Source: Aegilops tauschii subsp. strangulata
Taxonomy: Eukaryota; Streptophyta; Magnoliopsida; Poales; Poaceae
Direction of reading: 5' to 3'
NCBI RefSeq assembly: GCF_002575655.3
Contig: NC_053037.3
Span: forward strand, 569,076,880 to 569,140,879
Length of the DNA: 64,000 nt
Under the pieces are notes generated by a model that was not told where the DNA came from, ran no database searches, and saw nothing but the letters and a program-made list of their open reading frames with translations. This document shows, one piece after another, positions 10,484 to 21,332 of this stretch; position 1 is the first letter of the stretch, and each line of letters begins with the position of its first letter. The position numbers and the translations under genes were made by a program.

Positions 10484-13400
10484 CTAATTATATTGTAGGA
10501 ACACAGGGTCCACATAGTATTCTCTGTTTTCAGCGATCACGTGGTCAAGGAAGAATGCCGCCAATTCCTCTTGAATTCCTCGCATACGATCTGGTGCTAG
10601 GAGTTGATCCCGCTTCCGAAAAATATAATTTGAAGAAGGGGGTCAATACATATATATATATGAATAAATGAAACTCAACACAAATGATGGTAATAAAATA
10701 AAATTGTGAATATTATTGCTTACGCACTTCATATTATTCTTCAGTGTAGCCCCGCTCACAGGTATGGTAGCGGATGGACTCGCAAATGTAGTATCCACAG
10801 TAATTATTCCCGGGTTGCTGCCACAACCACTTTACAAGAAATAGAGGTCAATCAAACTGATAAGCAAGCATGCTAAATGGTATTGATCAAACTAGCGCTT
10901 GAATCACTAGGAGATGCGCGGAACATGCTACTATAGTACTTACTTTCGGGTGTCTAAATTGCAGCTGGTTCGGCAGTCCCGGGGCTTTTGAGGTGAATTT
11001 TCTCCAAACCCTGCCAGACAAAGAAAACAATTACTTGATATCAGGAAATGAACAAAGTTGTTGATATGGTGGATAATGATCGATTTAACTTACTTCTGGA
11101 GCATTTGAGTCATGTTCGCATAGTCCTGGGGATCTTTTCGTCTCGAGTCTATGACGGTTACTACTCCCGGCTCAAGCTTAATCTCTAGGAGAATATAGTG
11201 GAAGCTGCGCATGCATGCATAAGTCGTCAATTACATTACCATAACCTAGACTAATAAAGGGAAACCGAATATGCAGAAGACAGTAACACTCACTTGAAGT
11301 TGTAAGGAAAGAGTATTATATCTTTGTTTTGATTTATTACCAACGATTGTAGCAAGTTGGCCTCGGCTTCTTTGGCATGAAATTTAACCTGAGTTGCATC
11401 TATGAGATTTGTGTTAATGAACCCAATATCACCGATTTGTCTTTTCTTCAATTCGGCGATCTTCAATCTGCATAATATAGTAAGGATAAGTATAAATACA
11501 TGCAATGAAAGAGCTGACCTATATAGAGACTTAATGACAGAAGTAGTACTACTTACAGACAGTAGCAAGTGATCGTTGTTTTATCGAGGGACTTTAGATT
11601 GTAAAACTGGAAGAAATCCTCAAATGGAACATTCAGCAGTTCAATTCCAACGAGGTCATGCTCCGGTTTAACTCTCAGCGTTAAAGTACTCATCCCATCA
11701 GACTCTCTGCAGGTTTTCATGTACCAATCATGTAGTCTTCGCATCATCGTGCTTAGAGATTTGACATCTTTGACGAGAGGCTTCCCGTAATGGTATTTGT
11801 GTTCGTCCACCTCCATGATTTCATAATGTACATCGTCGGGCAGGTAATCTCCAAGATCGGTATAACCGGGCACCATACCCGGATCATTAGCGACGATGTC
11901 TTTTGACACCTTGAGTGGGGGGCACGATTGGTTCTCTTGTTCGCCGAGCTGGGCAATTTTTTTCCCAGCTCGTCGTTCTTTCATCCTTTTATCACTGACA
12001 GTACTTCCCGACCGCTCCGCTTCGGCATATGCCTTTGCAAGAACGCACTCATAGTTGCCTTTTGGCGGAGACTTTGGTGGTTTTGTCAGGGCAGCCAGAG
12101 TGCGCTTTGCTTTCACCGGATCTACCTTCTCCTCCGGAGGTGGATGTTTCTTTGCTTTGTCCCCTTCAAAGAAGTTCTTCACTTCGGCTCGCACGATCTT
12201 CGCGTTCTCCTCCTCGGTCCTCTCATATGGTAACTTCTCTCGAGTCTTCAGAGAAGGACCGAATCTGTATTGCCTCCTGCCTCTGGCAGCTGTACTGCTA
12301 GTCGCCGGCAGAGCAGACGGAGCAGCTGCGGCTGTCTTCTTTCCTTGCTTACGAGGCGGAGGAGAAGGACTACGACGCACCGGAGCAGCCGCAGCGGCGG
12401 CGGGTCTCTTCCGCCCTTGCTGACGAGGCGGAGAAGGAGGAGGCTGGCTGCTCTGGCGCGCCAGCGCTGGCGGAGAAGGAGGCGGAGTGCCGCCACGCGC
12501 CGGAGAAGGAGGCTGAGTGCCCTGATCACTCGCCGGAGGAGGAGGCGGAGGAGGAGGCGGAGTGCCCTTACTCACCGGAGCCGTCCAGTTCGGAAGCTTG
12601 ATGAGCTCCTTCTGCCATAGGCATGGAGTCTTCAGAGCTAAACCCAGCCGAGTCTCCCCTTCACCGGTAGGGTGGTCAAGCTGGAGGTCCTCAAATCCCT
12701 CCGTTATTTCATCCACCATCACCCTAGCATATCCTTCAGGAATCGGCCGGCAGTGGTAGGTTGCGCCGGGTTCAGTAGGTAAAACAGAGCCAACAGCCGC
12801 CTTGACTTTCAAGTTCTGCCATTCCGCCATAAGGTGGCAATGTTGAGACTCCGTGATAGCATCCACCGGGTAGCTAGGAGTAGCCGCATGCTCCAGCTGA
12901 GGCAGCTCGGTGGAAGCCACGCTGCTTCTACGCTGAGATGGCGGTGTAGCTTCGGGGGCAGTTTTGGCATCTCTATTGCTGTCTCGTTCCTCTAGCACTT
13001 GAACCCTTTCATGCAGACGCTGAATTTGGATCTGCTCCACTTTTTTCCTCCTCTACTGGGTTTTGTAACCGCCCGCTTCCGGAAAACTAGCCTTCCACGG
13101 AACGGAGCTTGGCGTGCCTCGTGTCCGTCCAGGGTGCTCAGGATTCCCGAGGGCCATTGTGAGCTCGTCGTTCTCTCTGTCTGGAACGAACGTCCCTTGC
13201 TGCGCTGCATCGATATAGTGCTGAATCTTCTTGACGGGTATTGCAAGTTGCTCGTCCGTCCAACGACACCTCCCTGATACAGGGTCCAAGGTTCCGCCAG
13301 CCCCGAAGAACCAAGTCCTGCAACGGTCTGGCCAGTTCATTGTCTGTGGTTCGATCCCTTTATCAAGCAGATCCCTCTCAGACTTGGCCCACTTAGGCCG

Positions 13401-14318
13401 GGCTTTGAGGTAGCCACCTGACCCCGTGCGATGGTGAAGCTTCTTCTTCGCAGCATTCATCTTGTTTGTCGCTGACATCTTCTTACTCTTTTCCGATGTC
13501 TTGTGGGCCACAAATGCAGGCCAGTGATCTCTGATCTTCTCATACCGGCCGATGAATTCAGGTGTCTCTTCTTTGTCGACAAATGTTTTCAGCTCATTCT
13601 TCCACCTCCTGAATAGGTCTGCCATCTTCTTAAGAGCATGAGACTTGATTAATTGCTCTATAACTGGCTTCTCCGGATCCTCCTCTGGCGGTAGGGTGAA
13701 ATTTGCCTTCAGCTCAGTCCAAAGATCATCTTTCTGCATATCATTGACATAAGACACCTCAGGGTCTTCCTTCTTAGGCTTATACCATTGGTGGATGCTG
13801 ATCGGGATCTTGTCCCTAACTAGAACCCCGCACTGAGCAGCAAAAGCATCCTTTGTCCGGAGGGGTTCAATCGGTTGGCCGTCGCGCGCAATTGCTGTGA
13901 TCTCAAACCTTTCATCCGAGTGCAACTTTCTCTTCGGGCCTCGTCTCTTTACCGCAGTTGTGCTCGACCCAGAGGGCTAGAAAAATGAAGAAAGACGAGT
14001 GTTAATTAATATGTGTACATACCAAAACAATGAATGCATCAATTAGCTAGTCAGCACAGGCTTAACTAATATATTTACCTGGCCGGACTCTGTTCGGTCA
14101 CCGGAGCCGTCACCACGGGCTCCTTCTTGCACCAACATTGGGTCACCGGAGCCATCATAATGATGTCTTTCCTCCTCCACTCTTCGATCACCGCAGCCTG
14201 CTTCTTCACCCTGTTCTTCCAGACCATCATTGTCGTTAAGATACGACAAGATATCACCTCCGGCTAAGATTATGTCCCCCAACACCTCTTCTGCTTGCTC
14301 ATCTTGTCCGTGCTCCAT
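10484..14318 (-). pseudogene. CACTA B second gene: Ptta/En/Spm protein with Ulp1-like cysteine protease end
   Basis: This is a multi-exon gene. Exon 1 is acidic and starts at an ATG at 14318 (MEHGQDEQAEE), ending near 14080. A long exon covers about 11556-13980: Ptta/Transposase_24 region (13080-13950), coiled coil, Pro-rich linker (12260-12600) and a conserved block. Five small exons follow at about 11290-11467, 11094-11203, 10944-11010, 10729-10828 and 10484-10605. They carry the C48 motifs: His in FHYILLEIK, Asp in VTVIDSRRK, Gln-Cys in QQPGNNYCGYYICESIR. Catalytic residues look intact apart from Tyr in place of the usual Trp after His. Only two stops are seen: TAG at 13053-13055 between the Ptta region and coiled coil, and TAA at 10736-10738 after the catalytic Cys. 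Exon limits are approximate. Ulp1 homologues cut SUMO conjugates; the role in CACTA proteins is not established. Confidence 0.8.
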
Positions 14319-14399
14319 TGTTTCTGCAAATATTACAACATGGCAATTATTACACAAACATGACAGAAGGTGGATATATTAGTGCAAACGTAGACCTAG

Positions 14400-15140
14400 C
14401 TTATTCCGGGTTTGGGGTGGCCTAGGCAACGCTTCAAGGGTAGGGGCGCGGCGGGAGGGGGTAGGAGACCGACATCGTTTTTTTCTAGGGTTTGGGTGTC
14501 CTCGAGAGTTTTGGTCGAGCGAGAGGGCCGGGGGGTGCTCCCGTGGTATAAGTTATCACGGTCGAGAGGGGGTATACATATCGACCGTCCATCATGTCGA
14601 AGTTATCTGGGAGGGAGTTATATATATCGACAACGACGACATACATACACGGGAAAATAATGTTATCGGGGAGGGGGTATATCGACCCCCCCTCGTGTTG
14701 AAGTTATCCTCCCTCGTGTTGAAGTTATCGGGAGGGGTATATATCGACGACGACAGACCCGATAAAACATAAGAAAACGAAGAAGAAATAAAAAGAGGAG
14801 AGAAGAAGAAAGGAATAGAGGAGAGGATTGAAGAAAAAAAGAAGAAAAAAAAAGAAGAAAAAAAAGAGGAGAAGAAGAAAGGAATAGAGGAGAAGATGAA
14901 AAAATTTCCTAAGTGTGGACACGAGGCGGGGCGGCGCGTGGGGGCAGGGCGACGGCGACGAGCACCGGGCGGGGCGGCGGCTCGTGGGGGCAGGGCGACG
15001 GCGACGAGCACCGGGCGGCGACCCGTCGAGGCAAGGGCGCGAGGCGACGGCGATGAGGAGCGGGCGGCGACGGCGAGCACGGGCAGCCTGGTGGCATCGG
15101 GGGCAACTGGCGAGGTATGTCGAAAATTTCCTAAGTGTGG
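14400..15140. other. Non-coding upstream region of B second gene (purine tract and GC-rich block)
   Basis: The region holds a near-pure purine tract (about 14765-14900, GAAGAAGAAAAAG type) and then a GC-rich block (14915-15110). Read on the minus strand it follows the TATA box at 15141-15150 and leads to the start of the second gene at 14318, so it is probably leader and intron. The string TTTCCTAAGTGTGGAC occurs at both 14906-14921 and 15127-15142, which marks a short duplication. Confidence 0.5.
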
Positions 15141-15355
15141 ACTTATATAGGAAAACCTTTAGTCCCGGTTCGTGGCACCAACCGGGACTAAAGGTGGGCA
15201 TTAGTCCCGGTTGGTGCCACCAACCGGCACCAAAGGCCTCTTTTCAGCAGCCCAAAGGGCGGGAAGCGGCGGCCTTTGGTCCCGGTTGGTGGCACCAACC
15301 GGGACTAAAGGGGGGGCATTGGTCCCGGTTGGTGCCACCAACCGGGACCAAAGGC
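15141..15355 (-). promoter_or_regulatory. Internal repeat array and TATA box of CACTA B
   Basis: On the minus strand, inverted pairs of CCTTTAGTCCCGGTTGG and CCAACCGGGACTAAAGG are followed by TCCTATATAAGT (15141-15151). This is the same layout as at the right terminus of B (21021-21329) and at the internal site of A (9728-9893). The array lies directly upstream of the B second gene. No CACTA terminus is present here, so it is an internal module and not the end of another element. Promoter function is inferred. Confidence 0.6.
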
Positions 15356-15369
15356 CTTGCGCTGCCCGC

Positions 15370-16450
15370 GGCCAAAAGTTTAGTCCCACCTCGCTAGTTG
15401 AGAGGGGCTCGGAGTGGTTTATAAGCTCCACTGCGGCTGCCCTCTCGAGCTCCTCTCAAATGCAGGCTTACGGGCCTAATGTCACACTGTGCTGTCTGTT
15501 GGCCTATTGGGCCTTCTGCGGGTCTGAATCCTGGCCCAGGTTGGGTTTCTAGTCGTATTCAGGCCGTGGTGGCCCAATAGGTGGCAGTTTTTAAATTTTT
15601 TGCATTATTTATTTTCTTTTGTTTTTTGCTTTATTTTTTAATTCTTTTTGCTTTTAGGTCAGCAAAATTATAAATTGTCTGTTAGTGCCATTAGTTTTAG
15701 AAAACATATAAACTTTCTATTAGTGCCATTAGTTCTTTATGAAAATTCTTTTTGCTGTATTTAGTTTTTTTATTTTCTTTTTTGCTATATTTTTTTTATT
15801 TCTACTTACAACAAAAAACTTATTTATTTTATTTTATTTTGTTTCTAATTACTTATTTATTTTACTTTACGATAACTCTTTCTGCTATTAAAGTTTCTAT
15901 CAAAAAAAGTTCTTTATGAAAATTCTTTTTGCTTTTAATGATTAAAAATAAAAAAGATGCGCAGTGCGCGTTGATTTGCTTCAAGCCTTTCGGAATAGTG
16001 TAGACTCTACTGCACATAGCTCGATGCAGTCTACCTTATTCCTCAAGGCTTGAAGCTAAGCAACGTGAGCATTGCGCCTCTTCTTCATCGTCTCTGCACT
16101 CAGGGCTTATAAACCGCTCCTAGTGCCTCTCAGCTAGCGAGGTGGGACTAAAAAACTGCTTAGCTAGTAAGAAACTCTAGTACCGGTTCGTGCCACGAAC
16201 AGGTACTAAAGGTGCTCGTGGGGCCACAGCCTCATTAGTACCGGTTCGTGGCACCAACAGGGACCAAAGGGTGGAATTGGTCCTGGTTCGTGCCACCAAC
16301 CGGGACCAATGGCCTTGCACAGCGACATGGTGGTGAGTTTAGTCCCACCTCGCTAGCTAAGAGAGAGCCGCACCTGTTTATAAGGTGCGGTGCGCCTGAG
16401 CTGTCGAGCTCCTCTCTAAAGCAGGCCTATGGGCCTAACCTCTCTGCACT
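15370..16450. repeat. Duplicated and inverted modules in the B intergenic region
   Basis: The block starting GTTTAGTCCCACCTCGCTAG (15378) and ending near 15480 recurs in direct orientation at 16338-16440 and as an inverted copy at about 16107-16155. A further copy lies at 21359-21475 in element A. Each direct copy is preceded by a CCGGTT-type repeat array (second array at 16181-16320). The block contains GTTTATAA and a GAGCTCCTCTC motif. The module is thus a shared, mobile or conserved part of both CACTA elements; its function is unknown. Confidence 0.7.
15959..16078. ncRNA. Long imperfect hairpin (possible small-RNA precursor)
   Basis: Arms of about 55 nt (15959-16014 and 16025-16078) pair around a 10-nt loop (16015-16024). 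Paired blocks include GCGCA, CGTTG, GCTTCAAGCCTT/AAGGCTTGAAGC, GGAATA/TATTCC, GTAGACT/AGTCTAC and ACTGCA/TGCAGT, with small internal mismatches. Size and mismatch pattern resemble a plant miRNA or hairpin-siRNA precursor. It lies between the B transposase and the B second gene and is flanked by the inverted module copies. I do not recognise a named miRNA in it; expression is unknown. Confidence 0.45.
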
Positions 16451-16656
16451 CAGGGCTTATAAAGCATTTCAAATGAACTCTGAAAAGGTTGAAAGTTGGC
16501 ATGGTATCATCATTTCATCCACATAGCATGTGCAAGAAAGTTGAGAGGGTTACGGCAAAAACTAGATGCACTTCTTGTACAAAACGGACAATGGTATCAT
16601 ACTCGTCTATTACAAAGTTGGCATGCTATCATCATAATAGTTGCGGGAGAAAGTCT

Positions 16657-19600
16657 TCACTTTTTCTTCGCTTGCGTCATTTGCTTATTGCGCCGTAACC
16701 ATGGATAATCTTCATCGTTTATCAGGATGCTTGGGTCAGCCTTGACTTTGAAGGGAGGAATTTCATGAAACTTTTCATAATCTTCAGACATGTCTGTCTT
16801 GCCCTCCACTCCTACAATGTCCCTTTTTCCTGAAAGAACTATGTGCTGCTTTGGCTCATCGTATGATGTATTCGCTTCCTTATCTTTTCTTTTCCTCGGT
16901 CTGGTAGACATGTCCTTCACATAGATAACCTGTGCCACATCATTGGCTAGGACGAACGGTTCGTCAGTGTACCCAAGATTGTTCAGATCCACTGTTGTCA
17001 TTCCGTACAGTGTGTCTACCTGTACCCCGCCTCCTGACAGATTGACCCATTTGCACTTAAACAAAGGGACCTTAAAATCATGTCCGTAGTCAAGTTCCCA
17101 TATGTCCATTATGTAACCATAATATGTGTCCTTTCCCCTCTCGGTTGCTGCATCAAAGCGGACACCGCTGTTTTGGTTGGTGCTCTTTTGATCTTGGGCG
17201 ATCGTGTAAAATTTATTCCCATTTATCTCGTATCCTTTGTAAGTCAATACAGTCGAAGATGGTCCCCTGGACAACGAGTACAACTCATCACAAACAGTGG
17301 TGTCACCTCTGAGACGTGTTTCCAACCAACTGCTGAAAGTCCTGATGTGTTCACATGTAATCCAGTCGTCACACTGCTCCGGGTGTTTGGAGCGCAGACT
17401 GTTCTTGTGTTCATCGACATACGGGGTCACCAAGGTAGAGTTCTGTAGAACTGTGTAGTGTGCTTCAGACCAAGAATATACGTCCCTGCATATTATTGAG
17501 TTCCCCCCTCCAAGCGTGCCTTTTCCAATCAGTCTCCCCTCATACCGCGATTTAGGGAGACCTATCTTCTCAAGGCCAGGAATGAAGTCAACACAAAACC
17601 CAATGACATCCTCTGTTTGATGGCCCATGGAGATGCTTCCTTCTGGCCTAGCGCGGTTACAGACATATTTCTTTAGGACTCCCATGAATCTCTCAAAGGG
17701 GAACATATTGTGTAGAAATACGGGCCCCAGAATGACAATCTCGTCGACTAGATGAACTAGGACGTGCGTCATGATATTGAAGAAGGATGGTGGGAACACC
17801 AGCTCGAAACTGACAAGACATTGCGCCACATCACTCCTTAGCCTTGGTATGATTTCTGGATCGATCACCTTCTGAGAGATTGCATTGAGGAATGCACATA
17901 GCTTCACAATGGCTAATCGGACGTTTTCCGGTAGAAGCCCCCTCAATGCAACCGGAAGCAGTTGCGTCATAATCACGTGGCAGTCATGAGACTTAAGGTT
18001 CTGGAACTTTTTCTCTGGCATATTTATTATTCCCTTTATATTCGACGAGAAGCCAGTCGGGACCTTCATACTGAGCAGGCATTCAAAGAAGATTTCTTTC
18101 TCTTCTTTCGTAAGACCGTAGCTGGCAGGACCTTCATACTGCTCCGGAGGCATGCCGTCTTTTTCGTGAAAATGTTGCAGGTCCTCCCGTGCCTCAGGTG
18201 TATCTTTTGTCTTCCCATACACGCCCAAGAAGCCTAGCAGGTTCACGCAAAGGTTCTTTGTCAAGTGCATCACGTCGATTGAAGAGCAGACCTCTAGCTC
18301 TTTCCAGTAGGGTAGGTCCCAAAATATAGATTTCTTCTTCCACATGGGTGCGTCTCCCTCAACGTCATTCGGAACAGCTAGTCCGGCGGGACCCTTTCCA
18401 AAGATTACGTGTAAATCATTGACCATAGCAAGTACGTGATCACCGGTACGCATGGCGGGCTTCTTCCGGTGATCTGCCTCGCATTTGAAATGCTTGCCTT
18501 TCTTTCGACATTGATGGTTGGTCGGAAGAAATCGACGATGGCCCAGGTACACATTCTTCCTGCTTTTGTCCAGGTATATACTTTTGGTGTCATCTAAACA
18601 GTGCGTGCATGCGTGGTATCCCTTGTTTGTCTGTCCTGAAAGGTTACTGAGAGCGGGCCAATCGTTGATGGTTACAAACAGCAACGCGTGCAGGTTAAAT
18701 TCCTCCTGTTTGTGCTCATCCCACGTACGTACAACGTTTCCAGACCACAGCTGTAAAAGTTCTTCAACTAATGGCCTTAGGTACACACCAATGTCATTGC
18801 CGGGTTGCTTAGGGCCTTGGATGAGAACTGGCATCATAATGAACTTCCGCTTCATGCACATCCAAGGAGGAAGGTTATACATACATAGAGTCACGGGCAA
18901 GGTGCTGTGATTGCTGCTCTGCTCCCCGAAAGGATTAATGCCATCCGCGCTTAAACCAAACCATACGTTCCTTGGGTCAGCTGCAAACTCAGCCCAGTAC
19001 TTTCTCTCGATTTTTCTCCACTGCGACCCGTCAGCGGGTGCTCTCAACTTCCCGTCTTTCTTACGGTCCTCACTGTGCATTCGCATCAACTTGGCATGCT
19101 CTTCGTTTCTGAACAGACGTTTCAACCGTGGTATTATAGGAGCATACCACATCACCTTCGCAGGAACCCTCTTCCTGGGGGGCTCGCCGTCAACATCACC
19201 AGGGTCATCTCGTCTGATCTTATACCGCAATGCACCGCATACCGGGCATGCGTTCATATCCTTGTACGCACCGCGGTAGAGGATGCAGTCATTAGGGCAT
19301 GCTTGTATCTTCTGCACCTCCAATCCTAGAGGGCATACGACCTTCTTTGCTGCGTATGTACTGTCGGGCAATTCGTTATCCTTTGGAAGCTTCTTCTTCA
19401 ATATTTTCAATAGCTTCTCAAATCCTTTGTCAGGCACAGCATTCTCTGCCTTCCACTGCAGCAATTCCAGTACGGTACCGAGCTTTGTGTTGCCATCTTC
19501 GCAATTGGGGTACAACCCTTTTTTGTGATCCTCTAACATGCGATCGAACTTCAGCTTCTCCTTTTGACTTTCGCATTGCGTCCTTGCATCGACAATGACC

Positions 19601-20019
19601 CGGCGGAGATCATCATCATCGGGCACTGGTTCCTCTTCATCTTCAGCAGCTTCCCCCCTTGCAGCATCATTGGGCACATCGTCTGGTTCCTCTTGATCTT
19701 CAGCAGCTTCCCCCGTTGCAGCATCACCGTATTAAGGGGGCACATAGTTGTCATCGTCCTCTTCTTCTTCGCCGTCTTCCATCATAACCCCCATTTCTCC
19801 ATGCCTCGTCCAAACATTATAGTGTGGCATGAAACCCTTGTAAGGTAGGTGGGCATGAAGGATTTTACGGTCAGAGTAAGACTTCGTATTCCCACATGTA
19901 GAGCATGGACAACACATAAAACCATTCTGCTTGTTTGCCTCAGGCACTTCGAGAAAATCATGCACGCCCTTAATGTACTCAGAGGTGTGTCTGTCACCGT
20001 ACATCCATTGCCGGTTCAT
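16657..20019 (-). pseudogene. CACTA B transposase (TNP2 type), one stop codon
   Basis: This frame of about 1,120 codons encodes the TNP2-family transposase that binds and moves CACTA elements. It starts at ATG 20019 with the transposase-associated domain (first 80 residues, with a Cys-rich CCPCSTCGN cluster), then an acidic repeat, then the TNP2 catalytic region from CPNDCILYRG through WYAPIIPRLKRLF, FGLSADGINPFG, LFVTINDWPA and DVMHLTKNLC, then the DUF4218 region (FLHNMFPFERFMGVLKKYV) and DUF4216 region (DIWELDYG, FVLANDVAQVIYV). The only break is an in-frame TAA at 19732-19734 (codon 96). Both sides remain in one phase. The lysine-rich C-terminus ends at 16657. A single nonsense change suggests recent loss. 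Confidence 0.9.
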
Positions 20020-20203
20020 CTGCGTGCATTATATATAATTAAGTGTGTCAAAAACCATTACAGAACATCATGAATAGATAATTAAGTGACCAAATTAATA
20101 GAAGTTCATCATCACATTAGAACCAAAGTACATACATAGTTCTCATCTAACAACATATATATAGCTCTCCAGAGCATCTAATTAATTAAACCATACATTG
20201 AAA

Positions 20204-20649
20204 CTATGTAAAAAATTTCAATGCGAAAACAAATGCGATCATAATCGCAACCAAGGTAACAATTGATCCAACGGCATAATGATACCAAGCCTCGGTATGA
20301 ATGGCATATTTTCTAATCTTTCTATTCAAGCGCATTGCATCCATCTTGATCTTGTGATCATCGACGACATCCGCAACATGCAACTCCAATATCATCTTCT
20401 CCTCCTCAATTTTATTTTATTTTTTCCTTCAAGTAATTGTTTTCTTCTTCAACTAAATTTAACCTCTCGACAATAGGGTCGGTTAGAATTTCCGGTTCAA
20501 CCACCTCCTAGATAAATAAAATCTATGTCACGCTGATCAGTATATTTGTCATAAACAATAAATGAATCAAATAGTTATAAAAAGATAATATATACCACAT
20601 CCGAATCATAGACAGGACAAGGGCCGACGGGGGCGGATACCAAAACCAT
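20204..20649 (-). pseudogene. CACTA B small gene: coiled-coil protein with C-terminal membrane segment
   Basis: Two exons are visible: 20596-20649 (starts MVLVSAPVGPCPVYDSDV) and 20204-20507, with GT/AG intron borders on the minus strand. The protein would be about 120 residues: a short N-terminus, a charged Glu/Lys coiled coil, an RKIRKYAI basic patch and a hydrophobic stretch of about 23 residues near the C-terminus (AVGSIVTLVAIMIAFVFALKF). That layout is that of a tail-anchored membrane protein. A +1 insertion near 20411-20423 shifts the frame compared with the A copy. It lies just upstream of the transposase on the same strand. Similar predicted proteins occur in Triticeae annotations, some fused to a GRF zinc finger (from memory); function unknown. 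Confidence 0.6.
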
Positions 20650-20989
20650 CGCACTATGTAATAAGAAGGAATAAAATAGTAAGAAAATTAGATAATTATC
20701 TATCTAGAGTAAGAATTTTTTCTTTCAAAAAGAAGATACGAACAAGAAGCTCACCACGGTGTTGCCGGCGACGAGATCGGCGCGGGCGATCGACGGCGGT
20801 GAAGACGGGAGTGGGACGTGACGGGCCGCTAAACCTAGACAAATCTCGAGGAAAATGGAGCTTTGAGGTCGAGCTTCGAGAGGACAAAGCTTAACTAGTG
20901 TGGCTCGGGCATTTCATCGAACACCTCATGTGCATAGGAGGTGAGCTAGAGCACCACAAAGCCCTCCCCTCGCCTGCCAGAGAAAAACA

Positions 20990-21329
20990 GAGCACTGGAG
21001 TGCTCTGCTCGTGGGCGAGGGGTATATATAGGCACCTCATTGGTTCCGGTTCGTGGCATGAACCGGTACTAAATCCGGGCCTTCTGTCCCGGTTCATGCC
21101 AAGAACCGGGACAAATGGTTGTGGGCCAGGAGCGAGGACCATTAATCCCGGTTCGTGGCTCGACCCGGGAAAAATGGTTCCATACGAACCGGGACCAATG
21201 CCCACGAGGCCCCGGCCGGCCCCCTGGGCTCACGAACCGGGACGAATGCCCCCATGGGTCCCGGTTCGTGACTGAACCAGGGCTAATGTGAAAACTGCCC
21301 TGCGACCTATGCCCTGTTTTCTACTAGTG
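20990..21329 (-). promoter_or_regulatory. Right terminus, repeat array and promoter of CACTA B
   Basis: Read on the minus strand, the end CACTAGTAGAAAACAGGGC is followed by GGTTCGTG/CACGAACC-type repeats and then CCTATATATACC (21021-21032), a good TATA box. Transcription from here would run to the small gene and the transposase. The motif spacing matches the A right end. Confidence 0.65.
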
Positions 21330-21332
21330 TAC

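Larger units (their letters stand above)
9894..21329 (-). mobile_element. CACTA element B, inserted in element A
   Basis: The ends are CACTAGTAGGAAAAGGGGC on the left and, read inwards, CACTAGTAGAAAACAGGGC on the right. A perfect 3-bp duplication TAC flanks the element (9891-9893 and 21330-21332); removing B rejoins GGTAC to TAAAG, which restores the GGTACTAAAG repeat of element A. The element is 11,436 bp and encodes on the minus strand a small membrane-segment ORF, a TNP2-type transposase and a Ptta/Ulp1-like protein. The terminal text resembles the Triticeae family called Jorge, but I hold that name tentatively. Confidence 0.92.

Noticed and set aside
12055..12620. Plus-strand frames opposite the B second gene
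   Set aside because: They are shadows of the Pro-rich linker on the minus strand, with Arg/Gly-rich translations.
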